Shown here piece by piece: positions 12,317 to 24,200 of a stretch of DNA of 64,000 nucleotides. The notes under the pieces were generated by a model. The model saw nothing but the letters and a program-made list of their open reading frames with translations, did not search any database and had not been told where the DNA came from. Source of the DNA: Adineta ricciae (taxonomy: Eukaryota > Rotifera > Eurotatoria > Adinetida > Adinetidae). The stretch is from NCBI GenBank assembly GCA_905250025.1, contig CAJNOJ010000001.1, positions 558,001-622,000 of the forward strand, read 5' to 3'. Position numbers and translations under genes: made by a program. The first letter of the stretch is position 1. Every line of letters begins with the position of its first letter.

Positions 12317-14607
12317 TTATTGAATAATAACATATGTTGCAGCTGTTGCGACACCACAGTTGTTGTTTTTACGTGACATAAGTACATAACCATCGTTACC
12401 CCAATAAGTTGACCATGAATTCTTGACAAGCCAGTAGTCTTGACCAAATAATGTACCATAACCAACAGCAAGTACAGCATGGTCTAAAGCTTCGGGTGTA
12501 TTTCCTAAAGAACAAAAATGAATTTAGCATTGTTAAGCGTTCGAGAAATGTCAGTCGTACCGCAATCAGGATCGTAGAAAACTGAAAACAAAGACAAAGA
12601 GTAGAGAAGATCGAATGTGTAGTTAAGAATTCTTACCTCCACTAGCATAAAACAAGAAACCCTTATGAGCAGCATCAATAGCTAAACGAGAAAAGACATT
12701 CCTGATTTCAATTGAAGACATATTGATATTCTAGCGTTTACCAACTGAAATTGGTCCTTTCGTCGCAATTGCAACTCGTAATGCTTCTTCATCACCTTCG
12801 GTAATGTTCACGTATCCAAGAATTTTCGCACCTTTGGTAGTATTGTCATGATGACAGAAACTATCTTCTTGTAAATATGGTCCATAAGCATCTTCTAAAG
12901 CGATGCCACCATGTTTCATAATATATTGATACGCACGGAAATCTTCGCCACCATCACAACCATTGTTACCAAAACCCCATGAACAATCGATTAAATCTAA
13001 TAAATATCAACATAGAAAACGATGCTTCTTGTACTGTTTCCTCTGAAATATCTGTTCGTACCTTGTTCCGATAGACGAATGATTGTTCCATGCTAATGAA
13101 TGGAAAGAGTTAAATTGTGTCTTTTTCAAATATCCGATTGAAAATAGTGTCGTATTTACTTTAACGAAATAGGCACCTTCGATTGTACCAGTTGTACCAA
13201 ACGACCAGCATGAGCCACAGATACCTTGATCTTTAACAGGTGTTACAGCTCCCATGATACGCCAATCAATAGAGTCTGGAATAGCAACATTGCTCTTGGC
13301 GAATTCTTCTTTTGGAAATGGAAGACCACCATTGTAGCCTGGTGTATAACGACGACCACGAAGTGCACGTAACTCATCATCCTGAATGCAGAAAGGCTAT
13401 TCTTTTTCATAAAGGTGCTTTATTTCGTATTTACTGTTCGATCAGCGAATTTGTTCAATTTCATTTTGTAAGGCAATGCTGCACGATTGCCTGTGTTGAT
13501 GTAACGAACATTACTTCGGAAGATTTTCAAACGAAGACGATGTTCATGTTCACTTTCATATTTATGTCCATGTTTATTTTTGAATTGTTCAAATGACGAT
13601 TCAAGATGTTCTTCACCATGACGATTGATATATTCACTCATAGGATTGAACAAAACACGTGGTGATGTATGTTCAAGACCAGGACCAGGGAAACCAGTGC
13701 AAGTTAATGCTGTAGGAAAACATCAATATATTATCGAAGTTAGTCTACTCTGAATACTTACAGTCAGTAATATGAAAAATACTGGGATCAATTGTATCTT
13801 CATCGTAATTGTAATAGTCAATGGTATATTTATCGAAATGTGAGCCAATCAACGAATCATAACCGAACATTTCATAGTGAACTGGATGTTTGGTAGCGGC
13901 ATTGATATAATAGGTATAAGTAGACTTTTTATCTCCAACTTGATCGATACTTTGATAGACTTGGCATTTTATTCCACGCCATTCACCTGGACCTAAATTC
14001 TAGAATGAACCGTTTCTTTCTATGAAATCAAATCATAATATAACCCATTACTTCGAATGTTGTCCAGTCAGGAAGTGTGTGTTGGACATCAACTAAATCT
14101 TCTTTTGTGCCATTGGCTTGAAAACAGCTGATCTTATTTAAAACTTGTTCATCTAATTTAAAAACAAAATCCAAATGATATTGAAAGTTCACATGACGTT
14201 GCGGCTTACCAGACATCGGGACGATTTTGTAATTAGCACCAAAATCTGCACCGCCACGTCCTTTTCGTTGGACAGTTTTGGCTGCGCCTGAGAAAACAAC
14301 ACGTTTCTGTGTCATCATTGAAGATCACTGACAAGAATGTCACTTACCGCCATAGTAATCAATACGTGAAAATCCTGCTTGAACATCGATCCATGATTCG
14401 AATGGTTCATTGATTTCAGCATAAGGTAATTGAATAACACCACTAACATGGTATCGCGATGGGAGACCATCGTTAAGTACTGGACTTGCATGAATCGAAA
14501 CGATCACAGCCAGTACTAAAGAAGAAAGAGCATCACTTTGCGTTCTAAAGAAATCAATTTTAAATTCAACACTTACAAGCTGAGAACAGCATTATGATTT
14601 GTCGCAT
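12317..14607 (-). CDS. Secreted papain-family (C1A) cysteine protease, digestive type
   Basis: Eleven exons: 14607-14577, 14515-14348, 14287-14052, 13999-13762, 13709-13435, 13381-13160, 13092-13062, 12996-12742, 12681-12637, 12581-12561 and 12504-12317. They total 1710 nt, or 569 aa. An N-terminal signal peptide ([20 protein letters not shown]) is followed by a ~200-aa N-terminal domain. The I29-type prodomain comes next ([21 protein letters not shown]). The mature protease follows, with the oxyanion Gln and catalytic Cys in [12 protein letters not shown], the His in [11 protein letters not shown] and the Asn in [10 protein letters not shown]. All catalytic residues are intact. The long N-terminal domain places it with the digestive cysteine proteinase/CFAD-like subgroup, not with short cathepsin L. 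Exons 7 and 10 are only 31 and 21 nt. A leader acceptor lies 12 nt before the ATG. Confidence 0.93.
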
Positions 14608-15976
14608 CTTACTACTAATCTAGAAAGAAAGAAGCACGTAGATACAGTTCTCTATTGTTTTGTTAGTTTTTCGTCTGATTTCAAGTTATTTTATGTGCTA
14701 AAGTTCTTATCTCTTGTTGTATGACCTTGGCGAACAGCTTCATCATGATGATAACAAACATTGTTATCATAAATGTTATACAAAGTTTTATCGTACATTT
14801 TCATTACATCGAAAACTTCTAGAATGTTAAATCATCGACACCTTGTATAAATGTATGCTTCGGTCGAGTAAAGTCAGCTGATAGGTAAATGCATACGTAG
14901 ATAAATGTGTCGAATGCTTTTGATTTTCATTCGCGAGTAACAAAACCAATCATCAAAAGAAAGAAAAATATGAGTAGATTTAATGTTAAATTCGAACTTC
15001 GACTAAATTGACAGTTGATTGTGCACTAAAACTTCTATGATCTACAACATGGATGACATTCAATTCTTTCTTCTAAAATGCTCTAATGAATAAGCACTTT
15101 TTCATTTCCTTCTTTCCATTACCAAAACAAGAAAGAATCTCGGTTACTACACAAGACCTCCATCCAATCTTGTATTGAGTCTAGTTGTTGTGTAACTCTC
15201 ACACTATCAGTTTGATAAGCACTGTCTGTAATTGTATACTTTTTGAAAATAGATATTCTTGTCATTATACATACTATTCATATCGCTTTTAGTTTCATGT
15301 TAAATTAATCTGTGTTTTTTTTAAATTCATACAAAAATATAACCTTTCAGGGTCATAGTATGTTATTTCAAGATTCAGTCGATCAAGCATGATATAATCC
15401 AAAAATAAACTTTCTCTAGCAAAAACTAATAAATACTTTATTCATAAATTTCACTTGATATTTCTTAATACCGAGAAGTCGAAACGAATTGTCAACGTGT
15501 TTACAACTCAAACGATATTTAAAAATTCAACGAGTACTTATACAAAAAGAATATGCATGTTTCTCAATAAGCTGAAATAATTGTTCCAACATTTAAACCC
15601 ACTAATTCATTGCTATTCACAAGTATCATCCGTACTTTACGCAACAGGATATGGATTTAATGAATAACTTACATAGATGATGTCGGATAGATGCGTGCTT
15701 ATTTGGATATTTACAAAAAGTTCATATGGGCTTCCAATAGGTAGACGCGTGTTCGACTGAATATGCCGGTCGGAATCAGACTGCATGAAGTATTAAAGTT
15801 TAAAAGTTATTCTTTCTCGTAGAGAAAAACAGCCCACCATCTAATCCTACGTATCGTCGTTCTTCTACTCGAATATACTATCTTTATCTTGTGTCTCATA
15901 TTCCGAAAACACTTTTTTCAGAATCAGTCATCATAATCATACTATACTTTTGAGTAGAAAGTAGTCCGAAGTCGTA
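14608..15976. other. Intergenic region
   Basis: AT-rich spacer between the divergent protease and GPCR genes. It probably holds both promoters. I see no coding content or structured RNA. Confidence 0.55.
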
Positions 15977-16012
15977 GTGCGGTGGTTTTACAAGAGAAAG
16001 AAAGCATTGACT

Positions 16013-16924
16013 ATGGTGAACTTCGACGATATATTTTCTTACCTTCGCATTATTCTCTTCGCACTAATCTTCTTTGTTGCACTAGTCTATGCTATTCCAA
16101 TCATATGTATACCTCAATTTCATCATTCGAATGCAATTCTGACTCTTAACATATGTCTGGCAACAGCCTGTTGTTCTCTCTATTGGTTTCTTTTTTACAT
16201 CATGTTGCTTGTACAACGTCAGAAAACATACAGGTTCATGGTTAATTCATGCGTATTTGTCTGCCTCTTTCCAACAATCTTAACATTAGCGGTACCTTTC
16301 AGTTTGATAACGGCGTCGATCAATCGTTTCTGTTGTGTTATGTATTACAATAAGACTACATATAAAAAGACACGATGGGTATTCGTTTGCATTTTAATTC
16401 AATGGATAGTCGCTACACTCTTTTCACTGCCGAGCTTGTTGGGCATTCAAACGGTAAGAGTTGATTTTACATAAGAGTTATCTTATTTTTCTATGTAGGG
16501 TTGCTCTCTTGCACGTTGGGTCGATACATATAAACTATTTGTTATCGTTGTTTTGCCATGCATCGTGTTTTTAATTACGAATAGTTTAATGTACCAAAAA
16601 GTTCGGTCATCTACACGTCATGTTCAACCATTAGCATCCGTTTCCCAACAGCAGTCTTCTAATGAGAAACAAACAAAAGTTAGTCGACGGGACATTCATT
16701 TACTAAGACATATGATTATTATGTTTTGCATTTTTCTCGGCGGATGGATCCCATTGTATGTTCTCCTTTCTGTTCAAAGTCAATTTACCGCGAATCCTGT
16801 TCTATTATCATGTTTGACTATTTGGTGTCAATTAGCCCTCCTGTCCGACATAATCGACCTTTTCTTGTACAATCATCAGCTGAGAAAATATCTGCAGATA
16901 ATACTGTCGCGATGTAGCTATTAA
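16013..16924 (+). CDS. Rhodopsin-like GPCR, tandem copy 1
   Basis: Two exons, 16013-16453 and 16499-16924, give 288 aa. An in-frame ATG at 15977 would add 12 residues. I prefer 16013 because exon 1 is then 441 nt, exactly the same as in the neighbouring paralogue. Seven hydrophobic segments are present. TM3 ends in an INRFCC sequence in place of DRY. The third loop is short (about 35 aa, QPLASVSQQQSSNEKQ), followed by SRRDIHLLRHMIIMFCIF. TM7 reads DIIDLFLYNHQLRKYL, lacking a classical NPxxY. A small, divergent receptor type with no identifiable ligand. The gene is followed after 253 nt by a sister copy. Confidence 0.82.
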
Positions 16925-17177
16925 GCATTTCATGTTGTTCTTCTTTTCAATAAATATCGTGTAAATTTGATCTTCTTTAATCTATATTTCGTACAATATA
17001 TGTAACGCACGACTCGTAATGAAATACGTGTCATCGTAATTCCTATTTTCTTTCCACTTAATTTCTACATCTCACGTAGTCACTAGCAAAAAGCTAACTT
17101 TAACATAAATCTATCCTCTAGAATCTCTTCAATGGCTCACTTTGTGTTATTATCTAAATTGGAATTGTTAAGGAAAC

Positions 17178-18087
17178 ATGAGTACTGCAGTGCATATCCT
17201 CTGGACTATTCAAATAATCATTGCAGTACTGATTCTATGCTTAGCTCTATTGTATTCTATTCCAGTAATATTCATACGACGACTTCATAAAAATAATACT
17301 CTGCTGACATTGAATCTGTCTTTAATTACAGCTGCTTCTGTCTGTTATTGGATTCTCTACTTTGCAATGTCCGAACGAAAGTCAAATAGAATTATATCGA
17401 AACGAGTTTGTGCTTTTATCAATGTTATCCGAATGTTGGCCACTATCCAAGTGATATTTAGCATCATTACAGTTTCAATTCATCGCTGTTTTCTAATTAT
17501 ATTTCACACGAAAGTGTTCTTTAGATCGAAGCGATGGATTATCACTTGTCTGCTGGGACAATGGATCCTCGCATTGATCGTATCCTTATTAACATTACTT
17601 AGTTTCAACAGTCGACCGGTAAAAGATAGATTTTTCTTGACAAATATTTCATTTGTATGAAATTTAGAGGTGCACGGAAGCCTATTGGCTAGTTGTCTAT
17701 CGACTAATAATGAATATGATCATTCCATTTATTTGCATTCTTGTAATTAATATTGCCATTATCCGTCATGTTCGGTTTTCATCACATCGTGTTCAACCCC
17801 AATTACAAACCGATCGAATCGTGCCGGTAAAAGAGCACAAGATAACTCGACGCGAGATTTACCTTCTCCGACATTTGCTTTTCATGTTTTGTGTATACAT
17901 TGTTGGCTGGACACCACTTGGTCTCATTCCACTGATTACCTATGGGAAATACGTTCCTAAGACAATCTATTTTTCAGTGTCTATTGTGAGTGAGCTGTGT
18001 TTGTTATGTGTGGTTATTGATCTGTTCTTTTATAATCACGGTGTGAGAAAATATCTAATAAATTTACTTCTTCGTCGTGCACATTAA
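17178..18087 (+). CDS. Rhodopsin-like GPCR, tandem copy 2
   Basis: Two exons, 17178-17618 and 17668-18087, give 286 aa. It is a clear paralogue of the upstream gene: same intron position and phase, same 441-nt first exon, and matching blocks (SIPVIFIRRLHKNN/LLTLNL, TRREIYLLRHLLFMFC, DLFFYNHGVRKYL). The DRY position reads IHRCF. Its last 74 coding bases overlap, on the opposite strand, the 3' end of the GTPase gene's CDS. Confidence 0.82.
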
Positions 18088-19900
18088 TATGCTGTAAACA
18101 TAGTCTGATCGCAGTTAAATGTAATAGCTTATCAACAGGGACCGAGAGAATCTTCAGTGGATTCGAATGGGTTAGTTGTTCGATTTCAGATTGAAGTTTA
18201 GAACGAAGTGTGGTCAGTTTTTCGATATCCAACTGTTGAGATGATCTGTAATATTCACATAATGTTAATAATTGTGCTGAGGATAAATAACATATGGAAT
18301 TTCCTTGACATCGTTGATGCAGTTCGTCAATCATCATAAAATGCTTTTTCAATAGTCGACCAGTTATATCAATTAACTGTTCAGTTGTACATTTCGCGTA
18401 CTTCGATGTTGATGATGAACTTCTCATTGGAGAATTACCGTTAGCAAGTAGTTGTAGTTCTTTAATCACTTTTCTTGTCCTTTCTATTGCCGATGTCGAT
18501 TTTATTGCTATTAGATCATTGTTTAGAAGTTGGATGAATGTATACAATTCCTCTACTAGATTAAAACTCTGACAATGAGTTTTCAGATGCAGACAGGTTT
18601 TACGAATTTTCTCGATTTGATTTTGCAGCAGTTGTTCAAGTAAATCTTTCGTTTGTTGAATTGTTCTACACTTTTCTTCAGTCGAATCATTTGATAATGT
18701 CGGTATCGTGTATTTTAATGTTCGAGAAACCGGCTTAATTAAACGGCAATCGTGATAATGCATGTCGCTTGAACAATGTCCAACACATCGTGTACATCGT
18801 CCACTATTCATCACGGTACAACGTCGAAAAGCGTTCGCACCTATTTGTGTCGTTTCCATCAGCGAGCATCGTTCATGACAAACAGTATTGCATTGTAAAC
18901 ATAAAGTATTATGATATGGTGTAAAAACAATTTCATTGACCTGGCAAAGGAATAGTTCGTCTATACTTATTGCTTATCAAGCTCGGACTCACTTGAATAG
19001 TTTTTGTTTGTGTTGTTTGTTTTTGGAGATTTACTGAGTGAATACGAGAGGTTTCTTCTAATGTAATCAATTCATCTTCAATCGATTGCAATTCTATCAT
19101 AGTCAGACGACTTTCATGGAGAATACTTCGAATCGTATCGCGATCACGTTGCATTTCGATCAAACATCGAGTAGCAATCGGTGTTAATAAAAGTAAGCAT
19201 TTAATAAATTCATTCATTGTGTCGATACCTCGCGTCCAATCATATTCGAGAATATCGAGTGTTTGCCTTGACCATGCTTGAGGATCAGATGAAAATGCTG
19301 AATTTTGCATATAGAATCTTGGCACATGTTGAAAGAATTTCACTGTATCGAAATTAACTGTATGCGATGTACAATGAGTCAGAATGACGATTAGATTTTT
19401 ATGAAATATATCGGGTATGTATTCATGAAAACGTTGAAGAATAGGTTTGATATTGATGGTTAATCGAGCTTGTGTTCCGTTCGCTACAAGTACTAACGCG
19501 GTCAGATGATCGAGTACTTTTAAGCATTGAAATATTTTCTCGAGATTATCATTCTCGACTGAATAGCCCGATGTATCATAGAAATTAAAATAAACTCCTT
19601 TCACTTTATACTGATATTTTCGACAATGATCTGTTGGATGGCATGCAATGTCATTTGTGCAATGTTCTGCTACATTCGATTGCAAATACTGTGTTGGAAT
19701 AGAGACTTTGAGATTTGTTAAAGAACCATTATGAAATAAATTCGTTAGATAATTGATCAGTGTTGATTTACCTAAAATAAGCAAGCAGAATTGTTTGTGC
19801 TTTATTTTCAATAGGAAATCTTACCGGAGCCAGTCTCGCCAAAGATGATAACGTTGATTTCGGTAGAAGTTTTATCGACGCCAGAAGTCATGTCTGGCAT
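18014..19900 (-). CDS. AIG1-like P-loop GTPase with Cys/His-rich segment
   Basis: Three exons: 19900-19825, 19771-18993 and 18940-18014, giving 593 aa. The G1 P-loop GETGSGKST is split by intron 1, and the G3 motif DTSGY follows about 75 residues later. A loosely matching G4 is ILTHC. This arrangement resembles AIG1/GIMAP and related dynamin-fold GTPases. After the G domain comes a predicted helical stretch, then a Cys/His cluster (CLQCNTVCHERC, then CTRCVGHCSSDMHYHDC) that could bind zinc, and a long helical C-terminus. The second intron (GTGAGT donor) removes an in-frame TGA. Function is unknown. The 3' coding end overlaps the tandem GPCR copy 2. Confidence 0.72.
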
Positions 19901-20247
19901 ATGACATTGAAAATAAGTTCGTTCGATCAATCGACTAACAGTTACAGTTACATTTCATTTTTTCCTCTTTCCAATGAAAAAGCGAAGCAATAAATCGTAC
20001 AGAATTGAATAAGGTCGATGACCTTGTCTGCAAAACATGTGACTGATGACGGAGAAAGAGAGAATTGAATTGTATGTGCAAACGAATGCTTTCTCATGAG
20101 ACCTTTGGAACATAAGTATTAAGTTGCATGATTCTCTACATGTTTAAACCATATCATTGACTTTTTTCCTTTGGATCAAATACAGAAGATGAAATGTACA
20201 AACATAAAGAGAGAAGGAAAAAAAATATCAAGAATGACACACGAAAT

Positions 20248-20931
20248 CTATCGTGTAGTAGATCCATCAGTTTGATTTAGTTTGGGTAATCGAACCCAAA
20301 AGGAGTGTTGTTCATAGAATTCAATAACAAGATTAGGACATTTCACATTTACGATTCGTGCCGGAACAAGATCAGCTTCGTCCGAATGACGCCATTTGAC
20401 TAGTAACATGAGTTCACCAGCTGAGTCGGTTGCACCTAACACTTTTTCGGCTTCAAAGCCTCGATCAAAACCACTGGGCGTGTTTGTAGATTGAAAACCT
20501 GGCCGTTTTTTCATACCACTATTCATTAATTCGTCCTAAGAAAAAATATTCATCGTTCAAGGAAAAGAAGCACAACGCTATGTAATGTCTCCTTACATTT
20601 CGACGTTTACTAGGCGATATATTATTATTATTATTATTATTCAATGGTGGTCTTTGTCCTGAATTACCTAATTTGTGTTGCTGTTGTTTGTTATACGCTT
20701 CGTACTCAGCAAGTAATTCCGATTCTTGTTCGCCTTCGATATTACTTGCTAGTCAAATAGAAAAACATACAAAATCGTTCGTGTTTAAATTTAGAATGAC
20801 TTACAGGGCTCCCACGTATTTTGACTGTCGGGGTAACCTCGCCATTTAATGAGATATTCCAATCGATCGTTACGATAGCGTTTGTCAACAATACGTTCTA
20901 TTTCGAAACGTTCACTACCTTCATCAGCCAT
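20248..20931 (-). CDS. HP1-like chromodomain/chromoshadow protein
   Basis: Three exons: 20931-20805, 20748-20597 and 20535-20248, giving 188 aa. The N-terminal chromodomain (residues ~9-45, [20 protein letters not shown] then [14 protein letters not shown]) keeps the aromatic methyl-lysine cage: F at the start, W30 and Y33. A hinge with a seven-Asn run and KRR follows. The C-terminal chromoshadow domain is [36 protein letters not shown], then [13 protein letters not shown]1 proteins read H3K9 methylation and compact chromatin. The size matches HP1 family members. A TTTAG acceptor lies 10 nt before the ATG. Confidence 0.92.
20621..20642. repeat. (ATT)n trinucleotide run encoding poly-Asn
   Basis: Seven ATT units on the plus strand encode the seven-Asn run in the hinge of the HP1-like protein. 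Triplet slippage here would change hinge length without shifting frame. Confidence 0.8.
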
Positions 20932-21299
20932 ATTTTACAATCTAAATATATGGAACAGATTAAGTCGAGAGAGACATTTCAAATGACTATTTCAACGTCT
21001 GCCTTTATACTCCAAAGTATCATTCGATCCTTGTTTATTAGTTTAATATTATTTTCCCTTAAAAATTGATTACAATTTCGATAATATACATGCATTTTTC
21101 TCCTCTGAAGTAGAACAAAGAATGACATATGCATACAACGTTTTTGTATTGGACGAACATGTGATAACCAATAGAAAGAAAGGTAAAGATAGAGGGATAA
21201 TCATACGATGAATGAAAAATGTGCAAAATCATAGAACGAGTTTGAAACTTCATTATTGCTGTGACTAGGTATACTCTCTATTTGGCGCTCAAACAACAG

Positions 21300-24200
21300 A
21301 TGGCAAATCCTTCAAATTCGATCGCTAGAGTTACTCAAGAAAATGATGGTGTCCATTCATCGCCAGCTGAAGTATCTATTTATTTCTAATTTCGGGTACT
21401 AATGTCGAAATTGTTTCGTCTAGTTTGTTGATACACCATCGAGTAAACCATACAAAGCTCTGCAAACGTTACAAAATGCTCAAATCGGCGTTCGATTGTC
21501 GAATCGACTATTGATACAAGCTGTTGATGAATACCTTAGATATCTACAGAATGAAAAAAAAGAAGTTCGTCATACATGTACATATATTGACGATAGAGAA
21601 CTTCATTTTTGTAGCAGTATGTAAAAAGCAATGAATTTTCCAACGGAATCGACGAATTAAAAACAAGATGTACTCCGCTATCGTTGACGACAGAAACTTC
21701 ACTCGGACAAACAGTAGAAGATATGTACGTATTCATTCAATTGTGATGAGCTTGCTGACTAAAACGATTTCTCGTCAGGGTAACGTTTGAATTCGTTGAA
21801 AAAGTTCGCAAATCGTTTACTGAAGCTGACACGGACAATACCGGTTACTTAGACGTGAGTGAATTCACGGCATTCATGCGGCAAACATATTCAGACATGA
21901 CTGATCGTGAAGCACAAATCATCTTTATGAAAGTACGAGTTTTCTCTAACGCAAACTAATCAATGGAATTCTTTTCGTTTTATCTAATTAGATAGGTAGA
22001 TACAAACTTTCGTTGTGCATGAATTTTCAACACGATCAATCCTTGGTTAGATACGAACTGTGATGGTGAAGTGGATCTTTCGGAATACTTGACTTATATC
22101 TTATTTGAACATCAAGAAAGAGAGATTATGTACGATATGTCCAAACCAATCCCGTATCCAACGAATCCTAGAGAATTTTCCTTGAGAAATCTCTCGCTTG
22201 ATCTCTACGTTGACGTAAAATAGATTTGATACTGGACTTTCAAACTTGTTACTTGTCTTTTTTTTTCAAATTAGTTCCAATTCTTTCCAGGACTTTCACG
22301 AGCTGGTGTTGCTCTGGATGAAATTGATTATACATACGGACGATGCATATCGATAACGCGAAATGGTCTTGTTTCACATTGGTCGACTTCGCTAAAACTT
22401 ATCCGAGAGTCGACTATCCAATCAAATCAGCAAAAGAAACAGTAAGAACACATCAAAATCAAACTTCATTCGAGTATTCAATCTTTCGATTAGAACTTTA
22501 CCATTATGGATCACCTGTATGTGTGTCCTACCGGATATGAATTATTTTGTTATTGCAACAACAGAGCGCAATGTGATCTTTTATGACGTCAATTCGCATC
22601 TATATACTGGTTCAATTATGATCAATTATTTTCCAGCGAGTTTAACAACGATATCCTACCGGATGAATATCAAAGACAGTTTTCAATCAGCACTATTTTG
22701 TGGAGATTCATTAGGGAACTTATTTGTTTTCCAAGCGAAAGATCAGCATAAACCAATGTTTCATATATCCGATCGAACGTATCAGATGCAAACAGGATCG
22801 ATGAGATACTTTTCATTTCCGCGTGTGGTTAATAACGAATATCTAACTGTGTCAGTGATAAACTTTTGTAATCTACATTATGATTGGATTGTTCAAGTGA
22901 AATGGATTTCCGATTTGGATTTATTTGTGTCATGTGCATTGACATCGAGAAGAAGTTTATACATTGGAGATTTACATAAGAAAACGGAGAAATACGCAAT
23001 GGCAAAGAAAGGATTTGGGGCGTTCGATTATTGCACGGTAAGGAGTTGTTCCACACGAAATGTTTACTTCGGCTTTTTGTTCAATGGTAAAGGGATATCG
23101 GTCGATCGTCACAGGTGGTAACGATGGTGTTATTCGTTTTTGGGATCCATTCGTGACAGAGAGAGCAGCTGCAATCTTACGTGGGCATTATTCTTCGATT
23201 ACACACCTAGTTGTTGACAATCAGGATGCACACGTTATCAGTATCGATAAGGGAAAAAGTGAGCTATTCTTCTTTTTCTGTGTTATACTCATCAAACACT
23301 ATTGAAATCACTTAGACATCATCGTTTGGGATATTCAAACATTGAGAATGATTCAACGTATATCTCACACAAACCTCGAGCTACCAAGTCAAGATTTAAC
23401 TGTGTGTTATCTGAATCCTACTCAGCAAAATTTAATCATCGGCAACAAAAAACTCCTATCACTATCACATACGAACGAGTCCTACGCTCACAATGAACGA
23501 ACATCACATCTATATGCAATCACACAAGTCCTATACAATTCGTTATTTGATGTACTTATTTCCGCAGACGAACATTCAACTATAAATATATGGAATGTTG
23601 TTACCGGTGAAAAGATTATGCATATTTTAAATGCACATGTGACACAATACGATGAGTACAATGAGCATGCAATCGAAATAACAGCAATGTGTTTCGATGA
23701 AGCAAAACGTCGTCTGATCACAGGTGCGCATGATGGTTCGCTGGCATTATGGAACTTTAACAATGGTCACAATCTTTACCGAATTAATTCGAATGGTGTT
23801 CATGCAAAAGAAATTACAGCCTTATTACATGAAAATGAAAGATTATTTGTAGCAGGATGGTCAAAACGTATACGAGTTTTTCACCTAGGAAAATCTGTTG
23901 TTATTCGACAAGGTTTGCTTATCGATTTTTCCCTACGATGTTATTTTTTTCAATATCAATAGTGGATGAGTTTCGTTCATTACATACCGATGATATTCTA
24001 TCGATGAGTATAGTCATGAACATTCTTGCTACGGGTAATAACTGTATTTTCATTTACCGATTGTCTTTATTCAAACATGCAGCTAGTTATGATGGTGATA
24101 TTATACTTTGGACAATTGAAACAGGAATGCCCTTTATGAGGCTGAATGCTTCGGAAGATGTCAAACCAAAACTGATATCACTTTCTTGGTTGTACAAACA

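Noticed and set aside
18933-18992. In-frame stop in the P-loop GTPase gene
   Set aside because: It lies in a GTGAGT...CAG intron whose removal joins the two frames and gives a CDS divisible by three.
22999-23121. Apparent frameshift in the WD40 gene
   Set aside because: A 55-nt GT-AG intron (23038-23092) restores the frame from FDYCT to GYRSIVTGGNDG, so no mutation is needed.
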